Part shown: positions 18,309-27,540 of the stretch, one piece after another
Numbering within the stretch: position 1 is the first letter of the stretch
Layout: each line of letters starts with the position of its first letter
Source: Sphaerimonospora thailandensis
GTDB lineage: Bacteria; Actinomycetota; Actinomycetes; Streptosporangiales; Streptosporangiaceae
Assembly (NCBI RefSeq): GCF_016863115.1
Contig: NZ_BOOG01000002.1
Coordinates: forward strand, 1 to 64,000
DNA length: 64,000 bases
Direction of reading: 5' to 3'
The notes under the pieces: model-generated
The model's input: only the letters and a program-made list of their open reading frames with translations
What the model was told of the DNA's origin: nothing
Database searches by the model: none
Position numbers and translations under genes: made by a program

Positions 18309-19778
18309 ATGCTGAGCAGACGGCGCTTACTCACGCTCGGCGGCCTCGCCGGCGGAGCGATGCTGCTCCCCGGCGCGGGGCTGAGCCGGGCGAACGCGGG
18401 CGGCACCGGCGGTAATCATCTGCACCATCACGGCGCCCAACGGCCGCCCCTGGCCCGCACACCCGGCGTCGGCCCGTTCTCCGTCCGCATGCCCGTGCCG
18501 CAGGAGCTCACCCCGCTCATCTCGAGCTCCAAGCTGGACGTCTACCAGCTCACGATGCGGCCGGCGAACGTCGAGATCCTGCCCGGCGTCAGCACGCGGG
18601 CGCTCACGTACAACGGAGCCTTCGTCGGGCCGACCATCCGGGCGAGGTCCGGCCGCCGGACGATCGTCACGTTCGGAAACCGCCTCGGCGAGGCGGCCAA
18701 CGTGCACCTCCACGGCGGCAAGGTCCCGGCGAGCAGCGACGGGTACCCGATGGACGTCATCCATCCCGGGCTGGCCCGGATGTACGACTACCCGAACGAC
18801 CAGCCCGGCGCGACGCTGTGGTACCACGACCACAGCCACCACACCGAGGCCGAGCACGTCTATCGCGGCCTGCACGGCTTCTATCTTCTCCAGAGCGACG
18901 ACGAGCAGCGTCTGGGCCTGCCCAGCGGCCAGTACGACGTGCCGATCATGCTCCGTGACGCCCTCTTCGACGACTCGGGCGCCCTCGTCTTCGACCCGAC
19001 CGACCCGTTCAACCGGCCCACGCTCCTGGCCAACGGCCGGCCACAGCCCTACTTCCCGGTGGCCGCGCGCAAGTATCGGCTCCGGCTGCTCAACGGCTCC
19101 ACCCACCGGGTCTTCGAGCTCGACCTCGGCGGCGTCGAGATGACGCAGATCGCCTCCGACGGAGGCCTGCTCCCCGAGCCGGTGACCACGACGAACCTGA
19201 CCATCTCGTCCGGTGAGCGGGTGGAGGTCGTGGTGGACTTCTCCGCCCACCCGGTGGGCAGCCAACTCGTGCTCAACGACGTGAGCGGGCCGGTGCTCCG
19301 GTTCGACGTGGTGCAGAAGGCCGTCGACCGCAGCAGCGTGCCCGACCGGCTCCGTGCGCTTCCCCCCGTCCCGCAGGCCACCAACACCCGTCAGATGACG
19401 CTCAGCCTGGACCCCGTCAACATCCAGGCGCTCATCAACGGCCGGCCGTTCGACCACACGCGCGTCGACGCGCAGATCAGACGCGGCACGACGGAGATCT
19501 GGCGGATCACCAACTCCGACACCGACGTGGGCGGTTCCGGCTTCGGCCTCCCGCACAACTTCCACATGCACCTCGTGCAGTTCCGGGTGCTGGACCGGGA
19601 CGGCAGGCCGCCGCTGCCCGGTGAGTCGGGGCTGAAGGACACCGTGCTGATCCAGCCCGGCGAGTCGGTGCGGGTGCAGGCGACGTTCGGTGACTATCTC
19701 GGCAGGTACCTCTACCACTGCCACATGTTGGAGCACTCGGCCCTCGGAATGATGGGCCAGTTCGAAATCGTCAGGTAG
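18309..19778 (+). CDS. Tat-exported multicopper oxidase
   Basis: 489 residues. Twin-arginine leader MLSRRRLLTLGGLAGGAMLL. All copper sites are visible: HLHGG, WYHDHSHH, HNFHMH, and YHCHMLEHSALGMM with an axial Met for the type 1 copper. The three cupredoxin domains are complete. It oxidises phenols, amines or metals outside the cell while reducing oxygen to water; the substrate is unknown. In a phenol-rich enediyne cluster a tailoring or protective oxidation is possible. ATG at 18309 behind GGGAGACACGGA. Followed by the DoxX gene. Confidence 0.92.
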   Translation: MLSRRRLLTLGGLAGGAMLLPGAGLSRANAGGTGGNHLHHHGAQRPPLARTPGVGPFSVRMPVPQELTPLISSSKLDVYQLTMRPANVEILPGVSTRALTYNGAFVGPTIRARSGRRTIVTFGNRLGEAANVHLHGGKVPASSDGYPMDVIHPGLARMYDYPNDQPGATLWYHDHSHHTEAEHVYRGLHGFYLLQSDDEQRLGLPSGQYDVPIMLRDALFDDSGALVFDPTDPFNRPTLLANGRPQPYFPVAARKYRLRLLNGSTHRVFELDLGGVEMTQIASDGGLLPEPVTTTNLTISSGERVEVVVDFSAHPVGSQLVLNDVSGPVLRFDVVQKAVDRSSVPDRLRALPPVPQATNTRQMTLSLDPVNIQALINGRPFDHTRVDAQIRRGTTEIWRITNSDTDVGGSGFGLPHNFHMHLVQFRVLDRDGRPPLPGESGLKDTVLIQPGESVRVQATFGDYLGRYLYHCHMLEHSALGMMGQFEIVR

Positions 19779-19864
19779 CCGGGCCAGGGCGCGATTCCTT
19801 TTCCCCCGCCCTGCCGTCTCAGTTGATGCACACCAATATTCGGCGTCACCACGAGGAGGACATC

Positions 19865-20281
19865 ATGAACCCCACACCCACCACCGCCCCACCCGTCGCG
19901 CCGACCCGCGGGCGCGCCCTGAACATCACACTCTGGGTGTTCCAGGTTCTGCTGGCGCTCCAGTTCGCGTTCAGCGGGGTGCTCAAGCTCACCGGCTCGA
20001 CCGACATGGTGCAGATGTTCGCCGACATCGGCGCCGGCCAGTGGTTCCGTTACCTGGTCGGCGTGCTGGAGATCGCCGGTGCCGTCGGGCTCCTGGTCCG
20101 GCGGCTGACCGGTCTGGCGGCCATCGGGCTGGCCTGCCTGATGGTGGGCGCGGTCATCACCCAGGTGGCCGTCCTCGGCGGCGTCCCGGGGATCGAGATC
20201 GGTTTCCTGCTGGTGAGCGCCTTCATCGCGTGGGGTCGCTTCCCGCAGACCAGGGCCCTCCTCGGCGGGTCCGCGAAGTGA
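19865..20281 (+). CDS. DoxX family membrane protein
   Basis: 138 residues, four hydrophobic segments, the DoxX pattern (QVLLALQFAFSGVLKL, a central GVLEIAGAVGLLV, and a final ETD-free short tail). DoxX-like proteins are small quinone- or redox-associated membrane proteins with no settled function. ATG at 19865 behind GAGGAGG. It lies 86 nt after the multicopper oxidase, possibly in one transcript ending at a hairpin at 20287. Confidence 0.85.
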   Translation: MNPTPTTAPPVAPTRGRALNITLWVFQVLLALQFAFSGVLKLTGSTDMVQMFADIGAGQWFRYLVGVLEIAGAVGLLVRRLTGLAAIGLACLMVGAVITQVAVLGGVPGIEIGFLLVSAFIAWGRFPQTRALLGGSAK

Positions 20282-20286
20282 ACCGG

Positions 20287-20318
20287 AGCCCGGGTGGGCC
20301 ACCAGGCCGGCCCGGGCT
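20287..20318 (+). terminator. hairpin after DoxX gene
   Basis: AGCCCGGG and CCCGGGCT form an 8-bp stem with a 16-nt loop, followed by TTT, 6 nt after the DoxX stop codon. Confidence 0.55.
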
Positions 20319-20410
20319 TTCGGCCGTCAGGAGCCGGGTCGGTCCGATAGGATCGCCCGGCTCCTGATCAGCACGAACAAGCACGTCCGGAAGAAACAGG
20401 AGAAGAAACG

Positions 20411-20869
20411 ATGGCAGACGAGCACGGCAACCCGCAGCACCAGGCCCCCGAGCCGAACCCCGCGCTCAGGAGCCTGGACCCCCTGGTCGGCACCTGGAAC
20501 ATGAGCGGTCGCGACTTCGGCACCGGCCAGGCGCTGAACGGGACGATGACCTTCGAGTGGATGGACGGGGGCTTCTTCCTCATCCAGCGGGTCGAGATCG
20601 ACCACATCGCCGACAGGATCACAGGCATCGAGATCATCGGGCACGACGACGCGAGCCAGTCCCTGGTCTCGCGCTACTTCGACAACACGGGCAACGCCTT
20701 CACCTACACCTGGCAGGTGAGCGGTGAGACCCTGTCGATCTGGTTCGGCGAGGCGGGCTCTCCGGCCGGTTTCAAGGGCAAGTTCAGCGCGGACGGCAAC
20801 ACCATCTCCGGCCAGTGGGAGTGGCCCGGCGGCGGGTACGAGGCCACCATGACCCGCGCCGACGCGTGA
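20411..20869 (+). CDS. DUF1579-like protein
   Basis: 152 residues, no signal or membrane segment. The opening LDPLVGTWNMSGRDFGTGQALNG and the repeated beta-strand pattern (FEWMDGGFFLIQRVEID, ISGQWEWPGGGYEATMTR) match DUF1579 and related small beta-barrel proteins found in many actinomycetes. No reaction is known. ATG at 20411 behind ACAGGAGAAG. It ends just before a strong bidirectional terminator and may not belong to the biosynthetic pathway. Confidence 0.8.
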   Translation: MADEHGNPQHQAPEPNPALRSLDPLVGTWNMSGRDFGTGQALNGTMTFEWMDGGFFLIQRVEIDHIADRITGIEIIGHDDASQSLVSRYFDNTGNAFTYTWQVSGETLSIWFGEAGSPAGFKGKFSADGNTISGQWEWPGGGYEATMTRADA

Positions 20870-20913
20870 ACGACGGGTAACCGGAGTCGTCCCCTCCACC
20901 TCCACTGACGCCA

Positions 20914-20943
20914 AAGGCCGACCTTCCGAAGAAGGTCGGCCTT
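20914..20943. terminator. bidirectional rho-independent-type hairpin
   Basis: A perfect 13-bp stem (AAGGCCGACCTTC and its complement) with loop CGAA lies between the convergent DUF1579 and acyltransferase genes and would serve both. Confidence 0.85.
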
Positions 20944-21019
20944 CGCGTTGCCCCACACCCCAGACGCCGGCTCCCACCCCCACAGGCGACGTTTCCCACG
21001 TCCGGAGGCACCGGACGGG

Positions 21020-22336
21020 TCACACGCTCATCGGGCTCCGCTCCTCGCGTGCGGGCTGCTCCGGTGCCGGGGGCCGTCCACCGGCTTCCTGCGCCGAACT
21101 CGTCAGCCGGTTGCGCAGCCGCATGGCGGGGAGCTCGAACAGGTAGTAGCTGAGCGTGGCCACCGCCACGCTGCCCACCATCGTGGCCGCCATGAGGTCC
21201 CAGAAACCGGCCCGGCCCTGTACGGCGGGCATGGGCAGAGGGGCGTCGCCGAAGACGCTCCCGTTGCGCAGCCACAGATACTGAATGATGAAGTGCCAGA
21301 GGTACACGCCGTAGGAGATGCGCCCGAAGAAGCGCATCGGCCGGTTCGTCAGCACCGCGTCGAGGAAGCGCGAATGGACGTTCGGCACGACCACCGGCGA
21401 GATGATCAGCAAGGCGAAGGCCAGGAACAGCACCATCTCGACGAGCGCCTCGGGCACCGTGGCGTAGTCGGCCATGCCCGGCTTGCCGAAGGGCCTGATG
21501 CAGTTGACGACGAAGACGACGAGGGCACCCAGCCAGAACATCAGCGGCCGCCTGGCCACCAGCCGGTAAAAGCGGGGCACCCGGTCCGTCGTCTCGGCGT
21601 AGGCGGCCAGCGCGGCCAGCCCCATGCCGATGGCGAGGAATCCCGTGAAGCCGAAGACCCAGAAGTACTCATACGGGAACGGTCCGAGGGACGGCAGGTG
21701 GGAGTAGGCGGTCCAGGCCAGTCCGGCCACCACGAGGAGGCCGAGGGGGACCAGCATCCGGCGGGTCCGCTGCCGGGGGGTGGCGCCGCGGCGCGCGTAA
21801 CGGTCGATCGCCCAGGCCAGCAGCGGCAGCGCCAGATAGAACGTCATCTCGGCCGGCACCGTCCAGGTCGGCTCCAGGCCGGCGTAGCCCTGCTCCGGTC
21901 CCGGGACGTAATAGTGCAGGAGCAGCAGCGGGCTCGCGACGTACCAGAGGCCGTCGATGTTGCGGAAGTCGAGCAGGAACAGCGCGACCACCGCCACCAG
22001 CCAGTAGGCGGGCAGGATCCGCAGCGCGCGGCGCAGGAGATACTGCCGCACGTCGGGCTTGCGGGCGCCCGCGATCGTCGCGCGGGCGAACGGCCGGTAC
22101 AGCAGCAGCCCGGACATCACGAAGAAGGGCGGCAGCAGGACGTTGAGTCCCTGCAGCATGACCGCCCAGATTCCGTTGCCCGGCTGGTCGTAGAAGCCGA
22201 TGATTCCCGCGGAGAACGCGACGTGAACGAGGACCACGCCCAGTGCCAGGTACCCGCGCAGCCCGTCGAGCCGCGGGGCCCGTTTGGAATCGCGGGGACC
22301 CGTCCCGGGCCCGCTCCTGATCTCAGGTGCCGTCAT
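21020..22336 (-). CDS. membrane acyltransferase (acyltransferase 3 / OafA type)
   Basis: 438 residues with about ten membrane helices. The family's opening RLDGLRGYLALGVVLVHVAF contains the conserved Arg and the likely catalytic His. ISYGVYLWHFIIQYL near the end is also typical. Such proteins O-acylate sugars, polyketides or cell-wall glycans from an acyl donor. Here it may acylate the sugar or aglycone, or be a cell-envelope gene; its regulon box argues for the pathway. ATG at 22336 with GGAGGAG upstream. Confidence 0.88.
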   Translation of the reverse strand: MTAPEIRSGPGTGPRDSKRAPRLDGLRGYLALGVVLVHVAFSAGIIGFYDQPGNGIWAVMLQGLNVLLPPFFVMSGLLLYRPFARATIAGARKPDVRQYLLRRALRILPAYWLVAVVALFLLDFRNIDGLWYVASPLLLLHYYVPGPEQGYAGLEPTWTVPAEMTFYLALPLLAWAIDRYARRGATPRQRTRRMLVPLGLLVVAGLAWTAYSHLPSLGPFPYEYFWVFGFTGFLAIGMGLAALAAYAETTDRVPRFYRLVARRPLMFWLGALVVFVVNCIRPFGKPGMADYATVPEALVEMVLFLAFALLIISPVVVPNVHSRFLDAVLTNRPMRFFGRISYGVYLWHFIIQYLWLRNGSVFGDAPLPMPAVQGRAGFWDLMAATMVGSVAVATLSYYLFELPAMRLRNRLTSSAQEAGGRPPAPEQPAREERSPMSV

Positions 22337-22370
22337 GGCGCAGACTCCTCCATGGTCGATGTGCCGATCT

Positions 22371-23966
22371 TCACGGCGCCATCGTCACGTCCGGCAGCCG
22401 CGCCATGCATCTCCTGAAATGCCGCATTGAGTCCGGATCGTCGGAGTCGGCGAGTTCTCCCAGGGCGCGGCGGTCCAGCTTGCCGGAGGCGGTGTGCGGC
22501 AGCGCCTCGACGAACCAGATCTCCCGGGGGCACTTCTGCGGCGCCAGCCGCGACCGAACGAACGCCCGCAGCTCGGCCGCGGACACCTCCCCGGCCGTCA
22601 CCACGAAGGCGCCGGTCCGGGTCAGCCCGTCCACCCGGTAGCCGACGACGCCGCACTCCACCACCGACGGATGCGCGAGCAGGCAGTTCTCTATCTCAGC
22701 GGGGGCCACCCAGATGCCCCTGACCTTCAGCAGGTCGTCTGCCCGGCCCCGGTAGTGGAAGAAGCCCTCGGCGTCCCTGCTGACCAGGTCGCCGGTCAGC
22801 ACCGTGTGCTCCGCGGGGAACGTCTCGGCCGACTTCTCCGGCTCCCGCCAGTATTCGAGCGCCACCGTCTCGCCGGTGACCTCCAGGACGCCCACCTCGC
22901 CGTCCGGCAGCGTCTCCCCGTTCCGGCCGGCGACCCGCGCGCGGTATCCCGGCACCACCTGGCCCAGGCTGCCCGGACGCGATCGTCCGGGACGATTGGA
23001 CAGGAAGATGTGGTACGCCTCGGACGAGCCGATCCCGTCGACGACCTCCACCCCGAAGGTGTCCAGCCACCTGTGGTGCAGCTCGACCGGCAGGGCCTCG
23101 CCGGCGGAGGTGCACAGCCGCAGCGAGCCGAGGTCCTGCCGGGCCGCATCGGGATGCGCGACCATCGCGCTCATCATGGCCGGGACGTTCACCAGGATCG
23201 TCGGCCGGTGTCTGGCGATCAGCTCGAAGATCCGCTCCACCGTGCTCCGCTCCGGGAAGGCGATGCCGGCCGCGCCCACCCCGAAGGGAAACAGCGCGGT
23301 CAGGTCTCTCGCGTAGCCGAAGAACAGCTTGGGAACCGGCAGCACGACATCGTCGGGCCGAAGGTCCAGCACCTCGCGGGCGTACCACTCGAAGCTCAGC
23401 AGCGGACTGCGCGCCGGCAGCACGCAGGCCTTGGGCGCGCCGGTGCTCCCGGTGGTGAACTTCCAGATCGCCGGCTCGCCCGCAGACACCTGGACGGGGA
23501 CGAGCGCGGCCGGCTGCGCGGCGACGAGCGTGTCGAAATGATGCTCGCCCTCGCGCAGCCCACACCTCGGCACTCCGACTACCAGGAGATCACGCACTCC
23601 CGTGGCGCGCAGCGGCTCCAGGGTCGCCCGGTCGGCCACGACGACGGCGGGCGCCACGTAGTCCACGTAGTGGCGGTAGTCCCGCGGCTTGAGGAACGTG
23701 TAGACCTCGGCGGTGACCGCGCCGATCTTCTGCGCGCCGTACCATGACGCGACGAACTCGACCCCGTCGCTCAGCGCGATCAGCACCCGATCGCCCCGCC
23801 GTACGCCCAGGGCGCGCAGCGCGTTGCCGACCTGGTCGGCCAGCGTCGTGAGCTCCGCGTAGGAGATCCGGCCGGCCTCGGTTATGAGCGCCGTCCGATC
23901 GCCGGGGTTGCGATCGAGGAAATGGGTCGCGATGTTGAATTCGCTTGGCAGGTCCTCGAATCGCAT
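22371..23966 (-). CDS. aryl-CoA ligase (benzoate-CoA ligase family)
   Basis: 531 residues. ANL-superfamily ligase with WKFTTGSTGAPKACV, GIGSSEAYHIFLSN, YRGRADDLLKVRGIWVAPAEIE and catalytic Lys in [11 protein letters not shown]. The N-terminus FNIATHFLDRNPGDRTAL and length match benzoate/4-hydroxybenzoate-CoA ligases, and the role parallels NcsB2/MdpB2, which activate the aromatic acid of neocarzinostatin and maduropeptin. No carrier domain is attached. ATG at 23966 behind AGGAGG; a regulon box lies 63 nt upstream and another inside its last codons faces the next gene. Divergent from tryptophan dioxygenase. Confidence 0.9.
   Translation of the reverse strand: MRFEDLPSEFNIATHFLDRNPGDRTALITEAGRISYAELTTLADQVGNALRALGVRRGDRVLIALSDGVEFVASWYGAQKIGAVTAEVYTFLKPRDYRHYVDYVAPAVVVADRATLEPLRATGVRDLLVVGVPRCGLREGEHHFDTLVAAQPAALVPVQVSAGEPAIWKFTTGSTGAPKACVLPARSPLLSFEWYAREVLDLRPDDVVLPVPKLFFGYARDLTALFPFGVGAAGIAFPERSTVERIFELIARHRPTILVNVPAMMSAMVAHPDAARQDLGSLRLCTSAGEALPVELHHRWLDTFGVEVVDGIGSSEAYHIFLSNRPGRSRPGSLGQVVPGYRARVAGRNGETLPDGEVGVLEVTGETVALEYWREPEKSAETFPAEHTVLTGDLVSRDAEGFFHYRGRADDLLKVRGIWVAPAEIENCLLAHPSVVECGVVGYRVDGLTRTGAFVVTAGEVSAAELRAFVRSRLAPQKCPREIWFVEALPHTASGKLDRRALGELADSDDPDSMRHFRRCMARLPDVTMAP
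22408..22422 (-). promoter_or_regulatory. regulon box copy 4 (acyltransferase gene)
   Basis: The gene strand reads GCATTTCAGGAGATG, identical to copy 5, 71 nt before the acyltransferase ATG. It lies in the final codons of the CoA ligase gene. Confidence 0.6.
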
Positions 23967-24029
23967 CAGGCCTCCTGGCGACGGTGGTCGGTCCCCGGCC
24001 ACATCGTCGCTTTCGAAGGCTCGGCGGCA

Positions 24030-24044
24030 CATCTCCTGAAATGC
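24030..24044 (-). promoter_or_regulatory. regulon box copy 5 (aryl-CoA ligase gene)
   Basis: The gene strand reads GCATTTCAGGAGATG, 63 nt before the ligase ATG, in the divergent gap shared with tryptophan dioxygenase. Identity with copy 4 extends a few bases further on one side. Confidence 0.65.
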
Positions 24045-24188
24045 TGCACCGCCGGTTCCGGCGGAATGGCAGGAAGCTGTTGCGGCCGGGCAACTTGCTG
24101 TCTCCGATCACACTGGCCCGCCGTCCGGGAAACGCGCAGTGTGGTGCGACGAACGGGATTTCACTACGTTCAGGAAAAGGAGCGCGAA

Positions 24189-25121
24189 ATGCCGAGCCCG
24201 ACTCCGGAATCCGGAAAGCGACTGCAGGAGATGCCGGCGTTCTCCCCCGTGGGATCCGCCCCGCACGACGCGGCCCTCGTCACCTTGGCCGACGCGGGGA
24301 CCTGCCAATGGGCCGCGCAGGCCATGGCGTTCGACCGGCCGCCGGTTGAGCTGACGTACGCCTCATATCTGGCGCTCGACGAGGTGCTCACGGCCCAGCG
24401 GCCGCGCTCCGACAAGCATGACGAGATGCTGTTCATCGTGGTTCACCAGGTGTACGAGCTGTGGTTCAAGCAGTTGCTGCACGAGCTCGCCAAGCTGCAG
24501 CAGGAGCTGGGCCTGGGCGCCACCGGCCACTCCCTGCGCACGCTGCGCCGGTCACTGATGATCCTGAAGATGGCGATCGCCCAGATGGACGTCATGGAGA
24601 CGATGACGCCGACGCAGTTCCTGAGCTTCCGCGACAGTCTGGGCAGCGGCAGCGGTTTCCAGTCGGCGCAGTTCCGCGAGATCGAGGCGATGCTCGGACG
24701 GCGTGACCGGCGGATGTTCCTCCACTATGCGGAGGGCAGCGCGGAACGGGAACTCATCCGGGCCGCGATGACCCGCCCATCGGTCTTCGACTCCCTGCTG
24801 CAGTACCTCTTCATCTCCGGCTACCCCGTGCCGCATGACCGGTTGTACCGGGACGTGTCGTCGCCGGTCGAGCCGTCGGCCGAACTGCAGACCGTGCTCT
24901 CGCGGGTGTACGCCGACGACGGCGACGCGGCGCACATCTGCGAGGCGCTGGTGGACATCGACGAGAGCATGCAGGAATGGCGCTACCGGCACGTCAAGAT
25001 GGTGGAGCGGATCATCGGCGACAGATCGGGCACGGGAGGCTCGACCGGGGCGAAATATCTGCGCGGAACGCTGTTCCGGCCCATGTTCCCCGACCTGTGG
25101 GCCACGCGGAGCCACCTGTGA
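24189..25121 (+). CDS. tryptophan 2,3-dioxygenase
   Basis: 310 residues. Heme dioxygenase that opens the indole ring of L-tryptophan to N-formylkynurenine. Visible signatures: HDEMLFIVVHQVYELWFKQLLHEL (proximal active-site helix), FLSFRDSLGSGSGFQSAQFREIE, and RYRHVKMVERIIGDRSGTGGSTG near the C-terminus. ATG at 24189 behind AAGGAG. It sits opposite an aryl-CoA ligase, so its job may be to supply an anthranilate-type acid for activation; kynurenine formamidase and kynureninase genes are not in the window. Confidence 0.93.
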   Translation: MPSPTPESGKRLQEMPAFSPVGSAPHDAALVTLADAGTCQWAAQAMAFDRPPVELTYASYLALDEVLTAQRPRSDKHDEMLFIVVHQVYELWFKQLLHELAKLQQELGLGATGHSLRTLRRSLMILKMAIAQMDVMETMTPTQFLSFRDSLGSGSGFQSAQFREIEAMLGRRDRRMFLHYAEGSAERELIRAAMTRPSVFDSLLQYLFISGYPVPHDRLYRDVSSPVEPSAELQTVLSRVYADDGDAAHICEALVDIDESMQEWRYRHVKMVERIIGDRSGTGGSTGAKYLRGTLFRPMFPDLWATRSHL

Positions 25122-25125
25122 TCCC

Positions 25126-25151
25126 GAGGCGGTCACACCCATGGCCGCCTC
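25126..25151. terminator. hairpin between convergent genes
   Basis: GAGGCGG and CCGCCTC form a 7-bp stem with a 12-nt loop between the tryptophan dioxygenase and CoA-transferase stop codons, touching the latter. Confidence 0.5.
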
Positions 25152-26718
25152 AGGGCCGGAAGAGCGCGGCGTCCATGGTGGCGAGACGGTCGGCGACCCG
25201 TACGGGGAAACCGATCCGATCGAGCACGTCCCGGCGCGGGTCGATCCCGGGCGCGACCTCGATCAGGACGAGCCCTTCGGCGGTCACCTCGAAGACGGCG
25301 CGCTCGGTGACGATCCTGGCCCGCTGCCCGCGCACCACGCCCTCGCGGATCCGATAGGTGACGTGGTCGGCCTCGGCGACGAACTTCGGCACCGCACCCT
25401 CGGACACGATCTTCAGCTCGCCGTTCTCGCATTCGGCGACCAGCCCACCGGTGGTGAACGTCCCGGCGAAGACGAGGCGGCGGGCTCCCGCCGCGATGTC
25501 GATGAAGCCTCCGGCCCCCGGATTGGCCGCGCCGAAACGGCTGACGTTGACATTGCCCGCGCCGTCGATCTGGGCGAAGGCGAGCGCGGCGAAAGGGCAC
25601 CCGCCCCCGTCGATGAAGTCGAACTGGGAGGCCCCGTCGAGCAGCGCCTCCGGCGCGTAGTTGGCCGAGAACTGCCAGCCGCTCATGACGACGCCGCCGA
25701 AGGAACCGTGCTCGGTGGTGAACACGTAGTCGTGCAGTCGCCCTCCGTCCAGCACGCCGTCCTCGACCATCGACAGGACGGCGTCGGAGGACCCGCCGAA
25801 TCCGAAGATCGAGGTCTCGCCGGGACGGATCTCCCGGGCGACCCGCCGCGCGACGACCTTGTCCGGACCCGCCGGCAGACGGGGCAGCCGGGCGAGCGCG
25901 TCCGGCACCGCGCCGAGATAGCCGGGGACATCGTCGTCGCGCAGTCCGGTGCCGATCGCCGCGTCGGACGCGACGACGACATGGTCGACGAGCGTGCCGG
26001 GGATTCGCACGTCGCGGGCGGGGCGTGAGCCGCGCGGCACGATCCGCGCCACCTGCGCGATGACGGTCCCGCCGCAGGCCTTCACGGCCAGGGCGATGGC
26101 GAGCGCACTGGAGGTCAGCGGCTGGTCCTCGAAGGACAGGTTGCCCTGCTCGTCGGCGCTGCCCGCCCGCACGATGCCGACATCGATCGGCCACGTCGGA
26201 TAGAACAGATACTCCTCGCCGCGGAACTCGACCAGCTCGACGAGCTCCTCCCCGGCCGGACCGCTGAACCTCCCTCCCCCGTGGCGAGGGTCGATGTAGG
26301 TCCCGAGACCGACGCGGGTCAGGTAGCCCGGGCCGCGGCGGGCGACCTCGCGAAGCCAGTGCATGGTGGCGCCCATCGGCCAGTTGTACGCCTCTACCAG
26401 GTCATTTTGGATCAACTCGGTCAGCGCGGGGCGCGCTCCGGTGACCGGATGCCGGGGGTTGATGTACGAGCCGGAGACGATGCGCCGCATCAGCCCCTTC
26501 CTGGCCACATGGTCCATGCCGCGGATGCCCACGGCGTCGCCGGTGGCGCAGGGGAAGAAGAAGGTCAGCTCACGTGGGGAACCCGTCGCCTCATAGCGCC
26601 TCCGGATCGCGGCGAGAACGGCGTCAGGGGTGATCCAGCCGATGACCCCGGTGCTCGCGACCGACTGGTGATCCCCGATGAGGGCCGCGGCGGTGTCCGC
26701 GTCGCACACCTTGCTCAT
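25150..26718 (-). CDS. family I CoA-transferase
   Basis: 522 residues, both halves fused as in acetoacetate/propionate CoA-transferases. The catalytic glutamate is in FTTEHGSFGG, and the oxyanion region GFGGSSDAV precedes it. It exchanges CoA between a donor acyl-CoA and an acid. Its start overlaps the crotonase stop by 4 bp, so the pair acts together, perhaps in side-chain or ring processing of the aryl-CoA made by the nearby ligase; substrate unknown. Confidence 0.88.
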   Translation of the reverse strand: MSKVCDADTAAALIGDHQSVASTGVIGWITPDAVLAAIRRRYEATGSPRELTFFFPCATGDAVGIRGMDHVARKGLMRRIVSGSYINPRHPVTGARPALTELIQNDLVEAYNWPMGATMHWLREVARRGPGYLTRVGLGTYIDPRHGGGRFSGPAGEELVELVEFRGEEYLFYPTWPIDVGIVRAGSADEQGNLSFEDQPLTSSALAIALAVKACGGTVIAQVARIVPRGSRPARDVRIPGTLVDHVVVASDAAIGTGLRDDDVPGYLGAVPDALARLPRLPAGPDKVVARRVAREIRPGETSIFGFGGSSDAVLSMVEDGVLDGGRLHDYVFTTEHGSFGGVVMSGWQFSANYAPEALLDGASQFDFIDGGGCPFAALAFAQIDGAGNVNVSRFGAANPGAGGFIDIAAGARRLVFAGTFTTGGLVAECENGELKIVSEGAVPKFVAEADHVTYRIREGVVRGQRARIVTERAVFEVTAEGLVLIEVAPGIDPRRDVLDRIGFPVRVADRLATMDAALFRP

Positions 26719-27539
26719 CGGGACCCCCCTGCCGGGGCGGGCGGGAATCCCAGCAGACCGGCGCGGGCCACGCCGTACTCACAGTCCTCGCCGAACATCC
26801 ACGTGGTGCGCGTGTCGAGCTCCTCGGCGCCCCCGGCCACCGCGTCGGCCAGGGCGCGCTTGGTGGAGGCCACCGCGCGGGGCGGCAGCGCGGCGAGGCG
26901 AGCCGCGATCTCCCGGGCGTGGTGCAGCGCCCGGCCGGGCGCGACGAGGTCGTCCACCCCGCCGAGCCGGTGCAGCTCCTGGCCGCTCAGGGGGCGTTCC
27001 CCCCACGCCAGGCGCCTGGCCGCGGCCGGGCCGACCCGCGTGACCAGTGTCTGCAGCCCCCACGGCGGCACCCAGCCGAGCCGCGCCTCAGGAAGGTGCC
27101 AGCGCGCGTCGCGGGCGCTCACCACGATGTCGCACGCCGTGGCCAGCAGGAAGCCACCGCCGATCGCGAACCCCTCCACCGCGGCGATGACCGGAATGCC
27201 GAGCCGGGAGATGGCCCGGACCACCTCCCCGGTGCGTGTCTCGTGGCGGACCATGCCACTGACGGGCAGGGCCGCCAGCTCCTTGAGATCGGATCCCGAG
27301 CAGAAGCCGGGCGGGGCGCCGGTCAAAATGGCGGCCCGCACCCGGGGGTCTTCCTCGATCGCGGTGAGGGCGGCGGCGAGCCGCTCCACCGCCTCGACGC
27401 CGAGCGCGTTGCGCACGGCGGGACGGTTGAGCCGCAGGACGGCCACCACTCCGTCGTGTTCGCTGAGCAGATCCGTATCGACCCTGCCGTTCACCGTCGC
27501 CGGACCGTCCTTGACGGCGGCGGCCGCCTCATGAGGCAT
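26715..27539 (-). CDS. enoyl-CoA hydratase/isomerase (crotonase) family protein
   Basis: 274 residues. Crotonase fold with CSGSDLKEL, the oxyanion motif GFAIGGGFLLATACDIV and LPEARLGWVPPWGLQ containing an acidic residue at the usual site. It could hydrate, isomerise or dechlorinate an acyl-CoA; family alone does not decide. ATG at 27539 behind GGAGTGTGAG. It begins 1 nt after the FkbM methyltransferase gene and is translationally coupled to the CoA-transferase gene. Confidence 0.87.
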   Translation of the reverse strand: MPHEAAAAVKDGPATVNGRVDTDLLSEHDGVVAVLRLNRPAVRNALGVEAVERLAAALTAIEEDPRVRAAILTGAPPGFCSGSDLKELAALPVSGMVRHETRTGEVVRAISRLGIPVIAAVEGFAIGGGFLLATACDIVVSARDARWHLPEARLGWVPPWGLQTLVTRVGPAAARRLAWGERPLSGQELHRLGGVDDLVAPGRALHHAREIAARLAALPPRAVASTKRALADAVAGGAEELDTRTTWMFGEDCEYGVARAGLLGFPPAPAGGSR

Positions 27540-27540
27540 C

